Shown: positions 1 to 6,874 of the stretch, piece after piece
How the letters are laid out: the number at the start of each line of letters is the position of its first letter
Numbering within the stretch: position 1 is the first letter of the stretch
From: a virus
Virus record (IMG/VR): IMGVR_UViG_3300018424_000130
Span: 1 to 30,832 of that record
Strand: one strand, 5' to 3'
Length of the DNA: 30,832 nucleotides
Made by a program: the position numbers and the translations under genes
The notes under the pieces: model-generated
What the model was told of the DNA's origin: nothing
What the model saw: only the letters and a program-made list of their open reading frames with translations
Databases searched by the model: none

Positions 1-78
1 CTGCAAGATGCGGTTGACGACCACGAGCAACGAATCCGAACGCTTGAATCGTTTCACTACCAGCGGAAAGACACATAG
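1..78 (+). CDS. C-terminal fragment of a small coiled-coil protein (partial)
   Basis: An open frame enters from the left edge and stops with TAG at 76-78, giving 25 residues. They are charged and heptad-like (DDHEQRIRTLE), the style of short coiled-coil proteins often found in phage structural or lysis regions. The TAG shares its last base with the GTG start of the terminase gene, so the two are probably co-translated. Position before the large terminase would fit a small terminase subunit or another small structural protein. The fragment is too short to assign a function. Confidence 0.55.
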   Translation: MQDAVDDHEQRIRTLESFHYQRKDT

Positions 79-1496
79 TGCCTCTCGTTCTTGGACGACT
101 TCCGCAAGACCGGGACGAACTTTGGATGTACTTGAAGGTCGTGTGGGGCATCACTATCCCTCGGCAAAAAGTTTGCGAGCACCATTCGACGCCGTTTGAG
201 GCTCTCGCTCAGGCGTATTTCGGTGAGACGCCGATCTCGATCTGGAAAGCCAGTCGAGGCTTCGGCGGCAAGAGCCAAACCCTCGCAGCTCTTGTTTGCA
301 TCGAGGCTGCGACCCTCGGTGCCGAGATCACAGTGCTCGGCGGCTCGGCGCAGCAAAGTCAGAACGTCCACGATGGCGCTCAAAAAATGCTCTTGTCGGA
401 TCGAGCACCCGACATGCTGAAGGGCGAACCTACAAAGTTTTCGACCAAACTCAAGAACGAAGGCAGCATTCTTGCTCTGATGGCATCGGAAAAATCAGTC
501 CGAGGCCCGCATCCTCAACGCCTTCGGCTCGATGAGGTTGACGAGCTTGAGATTCAACTTTTCGACTCGGCGCTCGGTCAGCCAATGGACAAGCGTGGCA
601 TCCGTTCGCAGGTCGTTGCGTCTTCGACGCATCAGTATGCGGACGGCACGATGACCGAGTTACTTCGCCGTGCAAACGAGCGAGGTTGGCCGGTCCACGA
701 GTGGTGCTGGCGGGAAAATATTGGCACCCCCGAAGAACCCGGCTGGCTGACCCAAGACCAAGTTGACCGCAAAAGAGTTGAGGTCAGCGAGCGGATGTTC
801 GCTATCGAGTACGACCTCCAAGAGCCGTCGTTTGATGGCCGTGCCATTGATGTCAATTTTGTCGAGCGGTGTTTCGATCAAGAAACCTACGGCTGGTTCC
901 TTGGGGAGCTTGACGAGTACATCACCGTCGAAGAACCAGTCGAAGGCGCTCGGTACGTCACGGGAGCTGACTGGGCGAAAGAAAAAGATTTCACGGTCAT
1001 CCGCACGTTCCGAACGGACGTTGACCCGTGGGTCGAGGTGGCCTTCCTTCGCACCGGTCGGAAGCCGTGGCCGGAGATGGTGGCCGACCTAGACGACACG
1101 TTGAATATGTACGGCGGCTTGTGCGTTCATGACGCCACTGGCATCGGCAACGTAGTTGATGACCTCATTACCTACGACAAGCGCAAAGTAAAGCCAGTCG
1201 TTCTCCGTGGCCGTGAGCGTGAGTCTGTGTTCACCCAGTACATCGCCGGGATCGAGCAAGACGGCCTTCGCTGCCCTCGAATCAAATATGTCTACGACGA
1301 GCACAAGTACGTCACCGACAAAGACTTGTTCGGTTCGGGACACCCGCCTGACTCGTTCATCGCCGGAGCGCTGGCATGGTCGATACGCCGCAAAGCTCAC
1401 CGACCGGATGTTCGCCCCGTCTCGATCACGAGAGAAGCGAGTCCGTGGACCATTGGTGACAACGACACTCGCATCTCCAAGGGGCTGGTCAGATGA
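78..1496 (+). CDS. terL: Terminase large subunit
   Basis: This 472-residue protein is the DNA-packaging motor ATPase and headful/end-cutting nuclease. The ATPase half has a Walker A-like loop at about residues 57-67 (KASRGFGGKSQ) and a Walker B at 148-155 (RLRLDEVD, acidic pair D152/E153). The C-terminal RNase H-like nuclease half shows GADWAKEKDFT (D298), HDATG (D352) and PPDSF (D425), the usual three acidic positions. Length is normal for phage large terminases. The GTG start at 78 overlaps the upstream stop by one base, and the protein begins directly with a plausible N-terminal domain. The stop overlaps the next gene as ATGA. Family assignment rests on motifs read by eye. Confidence 0.9.
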   Translation: MPLVLGRLPQDRDELWMYLKVVWGITIPRQKVCEHHSTPFEALAQAYFGETPISIWKASRGFGGKSQTLAALVCIEAATLGAEITVLGGSAQQSQNVHDGAQKMLLSDRAPDMLKGEPTKFSTKLKNEGSILALMASEKSVRGPHPQRLRLDEVDELEIQLFDSALGQPMDKRGIRSQVVASSTHQYADGTMTELLRRANERGWPVHEWCWRENIGTPEEPGWLTQDQVDRKRVEVSERMFAIEYDLQEPSFDGRAIDVNFVERCFDQETYGWFLGELDEYITVEEPVEGARYVTGADWAKEKDFTVIRTFRTDVDPWVEVAFLRTGRKPWPEMVADLDDTLNMYGGLCVHDATGIGNVVDDLITYDKRKVKPVVLRGRERESVFTQYIAGIEQDGLRCPRIKYVYDEHKYVTDKDLFGSGHPPDSFIAGALAWSIRRKAHRPDVRPVSITREASPWTIGDNDTRISKGLVR

Positions 1497-2230
1497 AGAC
1501 TTTGGTAATCGACATCGAGTCTCAGCCGTCGCTCGCATTCGTCTGGCAGCTTTTCCAAACGAACGTAGGGATCAACCAAGTTGAGATTCCGGGCAGCGTG
1601 ATTTGCTTCGCAGCAAAATGGGTGGGCGAGAAAAAGATTCACTTCCACTCGGACTTTCACGATGGTCATTCTGAAATGGTCGAGCGAGCGTGGACTTTGC
1701 TTGACGAAGCTGATGCGATCATTACCTACAACGGTCGGGCCTACGACTGTAAACATCTCCAGCGAGAGTTCTTGCTCGAAGGGCTGGGCAAACCAGCACC
1801 TCATATTGACATCGATTTGCTGCTCGTGATGCGAAAGAACTTCAAGTTCGCCAGCAACAAATTGGATTTCGTCGCTCAGCAACTCGACCTCGGATCAAAA
1901 ACGAAGCACGCCGGATTTGATCTGTGGAAGGGATGCATGGAGGGAGACGCTAAAGCTTGGGCGCTGATGAAAAAGTACAACCAGCAGGATGTACGGCTCA
2001 CCGAAGAACTCTTTGAGGCAACAAAAGAGTGGAATCACATGCTCCCCAACTACGCCCTCCACGGGCAGTCGGACGGTTGCCCTCGCTGCGGGAGTACAAC
2101 CGCCCCTGTGTCTCGTGGATTCAACTACACCAAGACAAGCAAGAACCGCCGCTACCAGTGCAAGGACTGCCACGGCTACTTCACGGAAAGGCTTGCCGAC
2201 CCAGAGCTTGAGCGCCCTCGTTATAAATGA
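1493..2230 (+). CDS. DEDD-type 3'-5' exonuclease (RNase H-like) with C-terminal zinc ribbon
   Basis: A 245-residue nuclease. The exonuclease motifs are in order: DIES (D7, E9), TYNGRAYD (D85) and YNQQD (Y162, D166), which is the DEDDy pattern of the YprB/DnaQ-like ribonuclease H superfamily. At the C-terminus, CPRCG (C196, C199) and CKDC (C223, C226) form a zinc ribbon, likely for nucleic-acid binding. It starts inside the terminase stop (ATGA), so it is translationally coupled to it. A role in proofreading or DNA/RNA processing during replication is inferred. It is followed at once by a strong hairpin. Confidence 0.8.
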   Translation: MKTLVIDIESQPSLAFVWQLFQTNVGINQVEIPGSVICFAAKWVGEKKIHFHSDFHDGHSEMVERAWTLLDEADAIITYNGRAYDCKHLQREFLLEGLGKPAPHIDIDLLLVMRKNFKFASNKLDFVAQQLDLGSKTKHAGFDLWKGCMEGDAKAWALMKKYNQQDVRLTEELFEATKEWNHMLPNYALHGQSDGCPRCGSTTAPVSRGFNYTKTSKNRRYQCKDCHGYFTERLADPELERPRYK

Positions 2231-2234
2231 GCAA

Positions 2235-2272
2235 GCCCCCTTGGCGCTCACACCCGGTTGCGCCAAGGGGGC
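2235..2272. terminator. Perfect 13-bp hairpin between convergent genes
   Basis: Bases 2235-2247 (GCCCCCTTGGCGC) are exactly complementary to 2260-2272, with a 12-base loop. The hairpin sits between the stop of the + strand exonuclease (2230) and the stop of the - strand primase (2288), the expected place for a bidirectional terminator. There is no clean T-run on either side, so termination strength is uncertain. Confidence 0.7.
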
Positions 2273-2287
2273 CGGTGCCCACGCCAC

Positions 2288-3235
2288 TTAGGGGACCAAT
2301 GAAGTAGGAGGAGCCTTCATGGAGTGGCGAACTCTGGATGAGGATTGTAGCGTATTTGCAAATTGCTGTGAAGACATCTCGCCCACATCCTTACAACTGG
2401 CAGGCCACTTTGATGGACGCCGAAGGACAATGCCGGAATCCCGCAAATCCTCGACAAGATGCTTCTCGGCCGCTCTACCGGCTCGGTCGGCATCAAGCAT
2501 CAAGAGTAGCGAGGTAGGAGCGAGGCTCTCGATCAGTTCAACTTGACGGCGAGAGGCTCTCGCCCCGAGGATCGCCACGGCCGGGGTGCCGAACGACCAC
2601 GCCTTGAGGGCGTCGATCGAGCCTTCGACCACGACGAGTCGATCGAGCCGCTCAAGAGAGGCCGCTTGAGCGAATCCGTAAAGAACGTGCGAAATCTTTA
2701 CGCCCTTCGGGTACTTGTATTTCGCAAAGTCTGGAGGAGGATTGCGGAAGCGCCGAACAACTCCGATCGGCCGACCGTGATGATCGTGCAGCGGAATCAC
2801 GAGCGCATCATCTTCTACGGCATAACCGAGTTGAAAGTCAGCAAGCACTTTCGGATCGCTGATATCTCGATCCGCCCAATAGCGTGCGGCGTCTTGCTGC
2901 CACCACTCGATCCAGTCGATCGGAAAAAGCTTCTGATCCGATGCTGCTGCAAGCGATTCTTCAACGTCTCCGATACGCTTCCGAGCGGTTGCGGCGGCAA
3001 GGCCGGGATCGTCCCGACCCGGACCGCTGCCGCTGTAACCGTCAACACCAAGGTGAGCGGCGAGCTTGGCGAAGTTGCCACGCTCCTGACAGGCGTAGCA
3101 GATGAAGAGTCCCTTCTCGATGTTGATCGAAAACGACGCTCCCTTTTCGTCGTGGAACGGGCACAGGCACGCCCACTCGTTGCCGGAGCGGGATGAAACG
3201 CTCAGGTGCTTCTCAACGAAATCGGCATAACTCAC
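2288..3235 (-). CDS. dnaG: DNA primase (CHC2 zinc finger plus TOPRIM)
   Basis: A 315-residue primase that would make RNA primers for the phage fork. The CHC2 finger is intact: C25-x2-H28-x17-C46-x2-C49. The TOPRIM fold follows, with the glutamate motif VVVEGSIDAL (E204) and the DxD motif LDADRAG (D248, D250). It is much shorter than a cellular DnaG of about 600 residues and lacks the C-terminal helicase-binding domain, which is usual for phage primases. The GTG start at 3235 overlaps the helicase stop as GTGA, so helicase and primase form a two-gene operon. Confidence 0.9.
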   Translation of the reverse strand: MSYADFVEKHLSVSSRSGNEWACLCPFHDEKGASFSINIEKGLFICYACQERGNFAKLAAHLGVDGYSGSGPGRDDPGLAAATARKRIGDVEESLAAASDQKLFPIDWIEWWQQDAARYWADRDISDPKVLADFQLGYAVEDDALVIPLHDHHGRPIGVVRRFRNPPPDFAKYKYPKGVKISHVLYGFAQAASLERLDRLVVVEGSIDALKAWSFGTPAVAILGARASRRQVELIESLAPTSLLLMLDADRAGRAAEKHLVEDLRDSGIVLRRPSKWPASCKDVGEMSSQQFANTLQSSSRVRHSMKAPPTSLVP

Positions 3236-4497
3236 AGCTCAGCCAGCCTGTCTTCATCAATGAGTTCTTGAGCGGCGTCTCCGCTGATCTCGGTGAATTG
3301 GCCGGAGTTCGGCCGGAATTCGGTGAACCAAAATTGACCGTCAGCACCATGACGGTATTTGGCTAGATGAAATTTGATGACATGCCGAGATTGCTGGGCC
3401 ATCGTGATGACCGCATCAGCGTCCTGACCGATGCTGTCCGAACCAGCAAGATGCTGAGTCCCCGGATGCCCCGAGTCGTAGCTCGCCCGATTGATCTGGG
3501 CGGCTGCCACTATCGGCACTTCGTAGGCTTGAGCGATTCCTTTGAGTTCGCCCGACAGCTCACTAATCTTTTGCCAGTCGCTCGCTCCTGACATCAGCGT
3601 GAGGTAGTCCACGAACAAGATGTCTGGTCGGTTCCGTTCAAGCTGAGCGGCGATCGAAGCCGGGGATACCTTGCCTCGTGAAGTGTCGTCAACGATGAGT
3701 TTGCCGGGAAGATCAGCTTTGAGCTTCTTGAGAAACTTCTTGTAGGCGATGAGGTCAACGCCTTTGCCGGACATGAGTTCGGCCGTCGTGAACATTTCTT
3801 TCGCGTTCTCACTTTGCAAAAACGTGTGAACCCGCATGGCGATCTGACTTTTTGATTGCTCAAGCGCATCGTACTGAACAGTTGCTCCGGCCATCAGCGC
3901 TGATGCTGCCATACGGATCAAGGTCCACGTTTTTCCTTGTCCGAGTCGAGCAGCTACTACGAAGAAGTCTCCGGGTTGAGGACCATTCGTTGCGAGATCA
4001 AGAGTTGGAAAGCCGGTGGGTAAACCAGCCATCCCTCGTTCGTTCGCTTTCTCACTCCGCCGAGAAACCTCGTTGAACACCGATTCCCAATCTTCAACAA
4101 CATCTGATTCGTTGGATGTAGTTGAAGCTTCACCGTGGAGTTGAACGAGAGCTTTCTGTAAATCTTCAAGAACACGCTGAGGGTTCTTGCGTTCCTCAAT
4201 CGAATCAAGAGCCGAGTCCATCGTGCGGATCATCATCTTGTTCAGAAAAGCATCCCTGAGTTCTCCAGTCGTGAACTCAACATCATCAACTTTCAGAATC
4301 AGAAAGTTGAAGAACTTCGACTTGAAAAGTGTTTTCGACGGACAAGACCGATGCCGGTCGATGTACCTAGCTATCCATTCCCATTCACTTCGGAAGTGAA
4401 AGAACCACTCGGCTGTTACTCCATTGGTCAGTGGAGTGACATGGTCTTCTTGACGAAGAATTGAAGAAATGAAAAGTTGTTCTGTTCTTGCTCCCAC
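3232..4497 (-). CDS. dnaB: Replicative DNA helicase, DnaB-like
   Basis: This is the hexameric 5'-3' fork helicase partner of the primase. I place the start at the GTG at 4497 because AAGGAGGA lies just upstream (complement of 4503-4510) with about 6 bases spacing. The frame remains open to 4602 but has no such ribosome binding site. From this start the protein is 421 residues. Walker A ARLGQGKT is at about 183-190, Walker B ILFVDYL at 293-299, a sensor-like AAAQINR follows, and a KYRHG motif at 380-384 matches the arginine-finger region. The N-terminal about 160 residues would hold the helical collar domain. It overlaps the primase start by four bases. Confidence 0.9.
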   Translation of the reverse strand: MGARTEQLFISSILRQEDHVTPLTNGVTAEWFFHFRSEWEWIARYIDRHRSCPSKTLFKSKFFNFLILKVDDVEFTTGELRDAFLNKMMIRTMDSALDSIEERKNPQRVLEDLQKALVQLHGEASTTSNESDVVEDWESVFNEVSRRSEKANERGMAGLPTGFPTLDLATNGPQPGDFFVVAARLGQGKTWTLIRMAASALMAGATVQYDALEQSKSQIAMRVHTFLQSENAKEMFTTAELMSGKGVDLIAYKKFLKKLKADLPGKLIVDDTSRGKVSPASIAAQLERNRPDILFVDYLTLMSGASDWQKISELSGELKGIAQAYEVPIVAAAQINRASYDSGHPGTQHLAGSDSIGQDADAVITMAQQSRHVIKFHLAKYRHGADGQFWFTEFRPNSGQFTEISGDAAQELIDEDRLAEL

Positions 4498-4635
4498 AAG
4501 AATCCTCCTTCTTGTTCGGCCGCTTGCGGCCTTGAGGTCGTTTCGACGAACCGAAGGCTTTGGGGTGGCGGCTTGAACTGGGACGGTATCACATGCTGTC
4601 AAGCCAGCAAGTCACTCACCAATAACTTGAATGAG

Positions 4636-4664
4636 TTGCAATGGAGCTTCATGTGTGAGATCAT
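4636..4664 (+). promoter_or_regulatory. Promoter upstream of the 4671 gene
   Basis: TTGCAA at 4636-4641, a 17-base spacer, then GATCAT at 4659-4664. The predicted start point (about 7 bases after the -10) is 4671, the A of the ATG, so the transcript may be leaderless. The -35 is embedded in CTTGAATGAGTTGCAATG, which recurs with one change at the 5641 promoter. Confidence 0.55.
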
Positions 4665-4670
4665 CTAGCC

Positions 4671-5612
4671 ATGAGTTACTACGCACCCGGCACCGTCCCC
4701 CACCGTCACTCTCTGAGCGATGCCCTCGACCCCGCTGACTACACCTTCATCGGTGAGTTCTACCACGGCATCTCACACGAGATCGCAAAAAGCTTCGCCG
4801 CAGAGCACGCTCATCTTGAGGTGTTTTTTGGCACCGGCGATTTCTTCGACCTTGTTCGCTTCGGTCGGCCTCGCAAGACCGATGGCGAAGCATTCCGTGG
4901 CTCCTGCGTCCTGTGCGGCGCAGCCTTCGCCTATGGCTCGGTCTTCCGCCATGTTCCGTCGGGCGAGTTCATCGCCGTCGGCCATATTTGCGCCGAAAAC
5001 TACTTGGCCTACGAGGACAAGAACAAGAAGAACCGTGAGAAGAAAATCCGCCACGCTCGCAAGCGTGAAGAGAACGCTCGCCGGAAGGCCGAGGCGACGG
5101 AGAAGTTTGACGCCTACGTTGCCGCTAACCCTGAGTTCGCTGCCGCCATCGTCGATGCTGCTGGTCACCACATTGTGATCGACATCGTGGGCAAGTGCCG
5201 TGCCTACCGGGGCGAGCCTTCGGAGGCGATGGCTGCGCTCGTCATCAAGATCGCCACTGAGAAAGCTGAGCGTGAGGCTGCTCGGGCTGCCGAGCCTTCG
5301 TTCGATCCGGTGCCGGTCCCCGAAATTCACGGCCGCACTCGCATTGAGGGTGAGGTCATCTTTGAGGGGATCAAGGATTCTGGTGGTCCCTTTGGCTCGA
5401 CTCACAAGATGGTTGTGCGGGTCACGCCGACCCCGACCACGGCGTTCAAGCTTTACGGGACTGTCCCTTCCGCCATCTCGGCCGTGAGCAAGGGCGACAA
5501 GGTTGCCTTCACCGCCCGCATCGAAGCGGGCGACCGTGACCCTGACTTCGGCTTCTTCAGCCGCCCGACGAAGGCCGAAATCGTTGAGCCTGCTGCCGAG
5601 TTGAGCGCCTGA
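4671..5612 (+). CDS. Conserved phage protein with CxxC zinc site, coiled coil and OB-like C-terminus
   Basis: A 313-residue protein of unknown function. Residues 80-105 contain CVLCG and GHICAENYL, a likely metal site. A strongly charged helix rich in K/R/E follows at about 115-145. The C-terminal third (GRTRIEGEVIFEG ... GDKVAFTARIE ... DPDFGFFSRPTKAEI) has the alternating pattern of a small OB-like beta barrel, a layout I recall from actinobacteriophage early proteins. A nucleic-acid role is plausible but unproven. It stands alone after the divergent promoter region, with no Shine-Dalgarno, in line with a leaderless start. Confidence 0.75.
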   Translation: MSYYAPGTVPHRHSLSDALDPADYTFIGEFYHGISHEIAKSFAAEHAHLEVFFGTGDFFDLVRFGRPRKTDGEAFRGSCVLCGAAFAYGSVFRHVPSGEFIAVGHICAENYLAYEDKNKKNREKKIRHARKREENARRKAEATEKFDAYVAANPEFAAAIVDAAGHHIVIDIVGKCRAYRGEPSEAMAALVIKIATEKAEREAARAAEPSFDPVPVPEIHGRTRIEGEVIFEGIKDSGGPFGSTHKMVVRVTPTPTTAFKLYGTVPSAISAVSKGDKVAFTARIEAGDRDPDFGFFSRPTKAEIVEPAAELSA

Positions 5613-5640
5613 AAGTTTTCAAAAAACTTTCTTGAATGAC

Positions 5641-5669
5641 TTGCAATGCCCACCAATACCTGCCATAAT
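5641..5669 (+). promoter_or_regulatory. Promoter of the noncoding RNA region
   Basis: TTGCAA (5641-5646), exactly 17 bases, then CATAAT (5664-5669): a near-consensus sigma70-type promoter. The box from 5632, CTTGAATGACTTGCAATG, matches the 4671-gene promoter at 17 of 18 bases. The predicted +1 at 5676 is the first base of a strong hairpin. Confidence 0.7.
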
Positions 5670-6120
5670 GGCATTGGAGCGGGGGGAGAAGCCCCCCGGG
5701 GCTTCCCCGCTCCCCCGGCTTTTCCGGGTGGGGATGCGACCCCCGCTAGGACGGCTCGGTGATCGCCCCGTGGGTGAGTCTGGAAGCGCCACGGGATACG
5801 GGACCGGCCCGGATCGGAGCGGAAAAGCGGCAAATGAGTTCCCAAGGCGTGAGCGGTTCATCAGCCGCAGTGATCGCCCTAAGCTCCAGTTCAGGCGTGG
5901 GCGAAAAAGCCCAGCGTCATCACAACAACGTCGTTGCCAAAGCTTCCCCCTCGGGGCGTGCTACGGCGGCCAGCGCTGCTCTGTGACCGGGCCGATTCCC
6001 TCGGCCGCTGTTCCCTTGGGAGAAAGGGAAGCCAACGCCCACAAGTCTTTGCGATTCGCTTTGCCGGTGCCCCGAAGGCTCGGCAGGGAAGCGAGCGAAT
6101 TGATCGAAGATTCACACCAC

Positions 6121-6227
6121 GGCTCTGCTAGCGCCCCTGATGAGGCGCTCAAGGAACAGGAGCACTGAGCGAAAGCTCGGTGAATGGGCGTAAAGCCCGC
6201 TCGGAGGTTCGATTCCTCCCAGAGCCA
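6121..6227 (+). ncRNA. tRNA-like element 1 (107 bases, atypical core)
   Basis: GGCTCTG (6121-6127) pairs perfectly with CAGAGCC (6220-6226) as a 7-bp acceptor stem. A textbook T-arm sits directly before it: GGAGG, loop TTCGATT, CCTCC (6203-6219). The D-arm position holds a 6-bp stem AGCGCC/GGCGCT. Between that and the T-arm I find GAGC-GAAA-GCTC and GGGC-GTAAA-GCCC hairpins but no normal anticodon arm with a 7-base loop. No CCA is encoded. It may be a tRNA with an insertion, a degenerate tRNA, or a tRNA mimic within a larger RNA. Confidence 0.5.
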
Positions 6228-6239
6228 CTAACAAATTTT

Positions 6240-6382
6240 TCTCCTACCGCCTTTGTGAAGATGGCAGACACACTTTATTGGAGCACCTAATTGCCGTTAG
6301 GTGCTCTAGAAGTGGTGGCGGAAACCCGGCTAATCGGCGGCAATCGATTGAAGGGAGTGAGGTTCGACCCCTCGTAGGAGAG
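6240..6382 (+). ncRNA. tRNA-like element 2 (about 142 bases, possible pseudoknot)
   Basis: TCTCCTA (6240-6246) pairs perfectly with TAGGAGA (6375-6381), preceded by a T-arm TGAGG-TTCGACC-CCTCG (6358-6374, one T-G pair). The stretch GTGAAGATGGCAGACAC (6254-6270) resembles a leucine-type D-arm. A 10-bp hairpin at 6281-6306 has loop TTGCCG, which is complementary to CGGCAA at 6338-6343, so a pseudoknot is possible. The core is about 60 bases longer than a tRNA and no anticodon can be assigned. Confidence 0.45.
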
Positions 6383-6570
6383 TCAATCAAATACTGCCGA
6401 GTCAGCGGGCTGGTCATCCGCACACGGCGTAGCTGGTAGAAGAGCCATTGAGCCTCCCAGCGTAGGCAGTCATCTCGCAACAAACAGGGGGAGAAAGAAT
6501 GACTGATTCACCCCGGACCTGAGCAAGTCGTAAAACTGCTCCCATTTCATCGCAGTCACAAAGGAGGAAA

Positions 6571-6801
6571 ATGACTGTTTCAGGTAACCCGTTCAACTCG
6601 TTCGTAACGCCGAGCTACCGAGCTACTTTCAACTGGAAGAACGTCGCTAAGTACGGATTTTTCCATGTCGATTCTCGGTTCGGCGGAGGCACGGCACGAG
6701 TTGTGGACGCCCGTTCGGGTCACACCCTCAAGACTTTTTGCTCTGACGGGACAGCGAAGGCCAAGGCTTTCGCTTGGAAGAAGTTCACGGCCAGCTCGTA
6801 A
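6571..6801 (+). CDS. Small conserved-looking protein of unknown function
   Basis: A 76-residue protein with an excellent ribosome binding site (AAAGGAGG just before ATG 6571). It is aromatic-rich and basic toward the end (FNWKNVAKYGFFHVD ... AKAKAFAWKKF), with a probable short beta-rich fold. No known domain is recognised. It is the first gene after the noncoding RNA region and ends 73 bases before the AAA+ gene, so it may be read through from the RNA promoter. Confidence 0.7.
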   Translation: MTVSGNPFNSFVTPSYRATFNWKNVAKYGFFHVDSRFGGGTARVVDARSGHTLKTFCSDGTAKAKAFAWKKFTASS

Positions 6802-6874
6802 TCGGCACTAATCTTTGCTAATCTCATGAATGGAGCAGTTCGCATCATTCATTCGTCAAGTTCAAGGAGGGACT

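Larger units (their letters stand above)
5676..6560 (+). ncRNA. Large structured noncoding RNA region (family not identified)
   Basis: About 885 bases with no convincing gene. It begins at the predicted transcript start with a nested hairpin: GGAGCGGG (from 5676) pairs with CCCGCTCC (to 5713), and inside it GAAGCCCC pairs with GGGGCTTC. Many further stems follow, such as CCCGG/CCGGG near 5714-5730, GGCCGA/TCGGCC near 5985-6000, TTCCCTT/AAGGGAA near 6010-6030 and AGCGCC/GGCGCT near 6130-6150. Two tRNA-like elements lie at 6121-6227 and 6240-6382, and ACTGCC (6393) can pair with GGCAGT (6465). Size, phage location and tRNA-like neighbours recall the giant phage RNAs GOLLD and ROOL, but I cannot show membership. 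The 3' end is not defined. An RNA of this size could be a virion or lytic-phase RNA. Confidence 0.5.

Noticed and set aside
2543-3196. A 217-residue + strand frame opposite the primase
   Set aside because: Primase motifs on the - strand are complete, so the + frame is a shadow.
4574-4602. A TTGACA -35 on the - strand (4602-4597) as the helicase promoter
   Set aside because: No acceptable -10 is found 16-18 bases downstream, so the helicase promoter remains unassigned.
5632-6168. A 178-residue + strand frame across the noncoding RNA region
   Set aside because: Composition is Arg/Pro/Gly-rich and irregular, its start lies upstream of the predicted transcript start, there is no ribosome site, and the DNA is dominated by stem-loops.
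5676-6227. tmRNA
   Set aside because: No GGGGNTGA-type 5' end pairing with the 3' acceptor and no recognisable tag-peptide frame.
6121-6382. Two ordinary tRNA genes
   Set aside because: Acceptor stems and T-arms fit, but there is no anticodon arm with a 7-base loop and lengths are too great, so they are reported only as tRNA-like.
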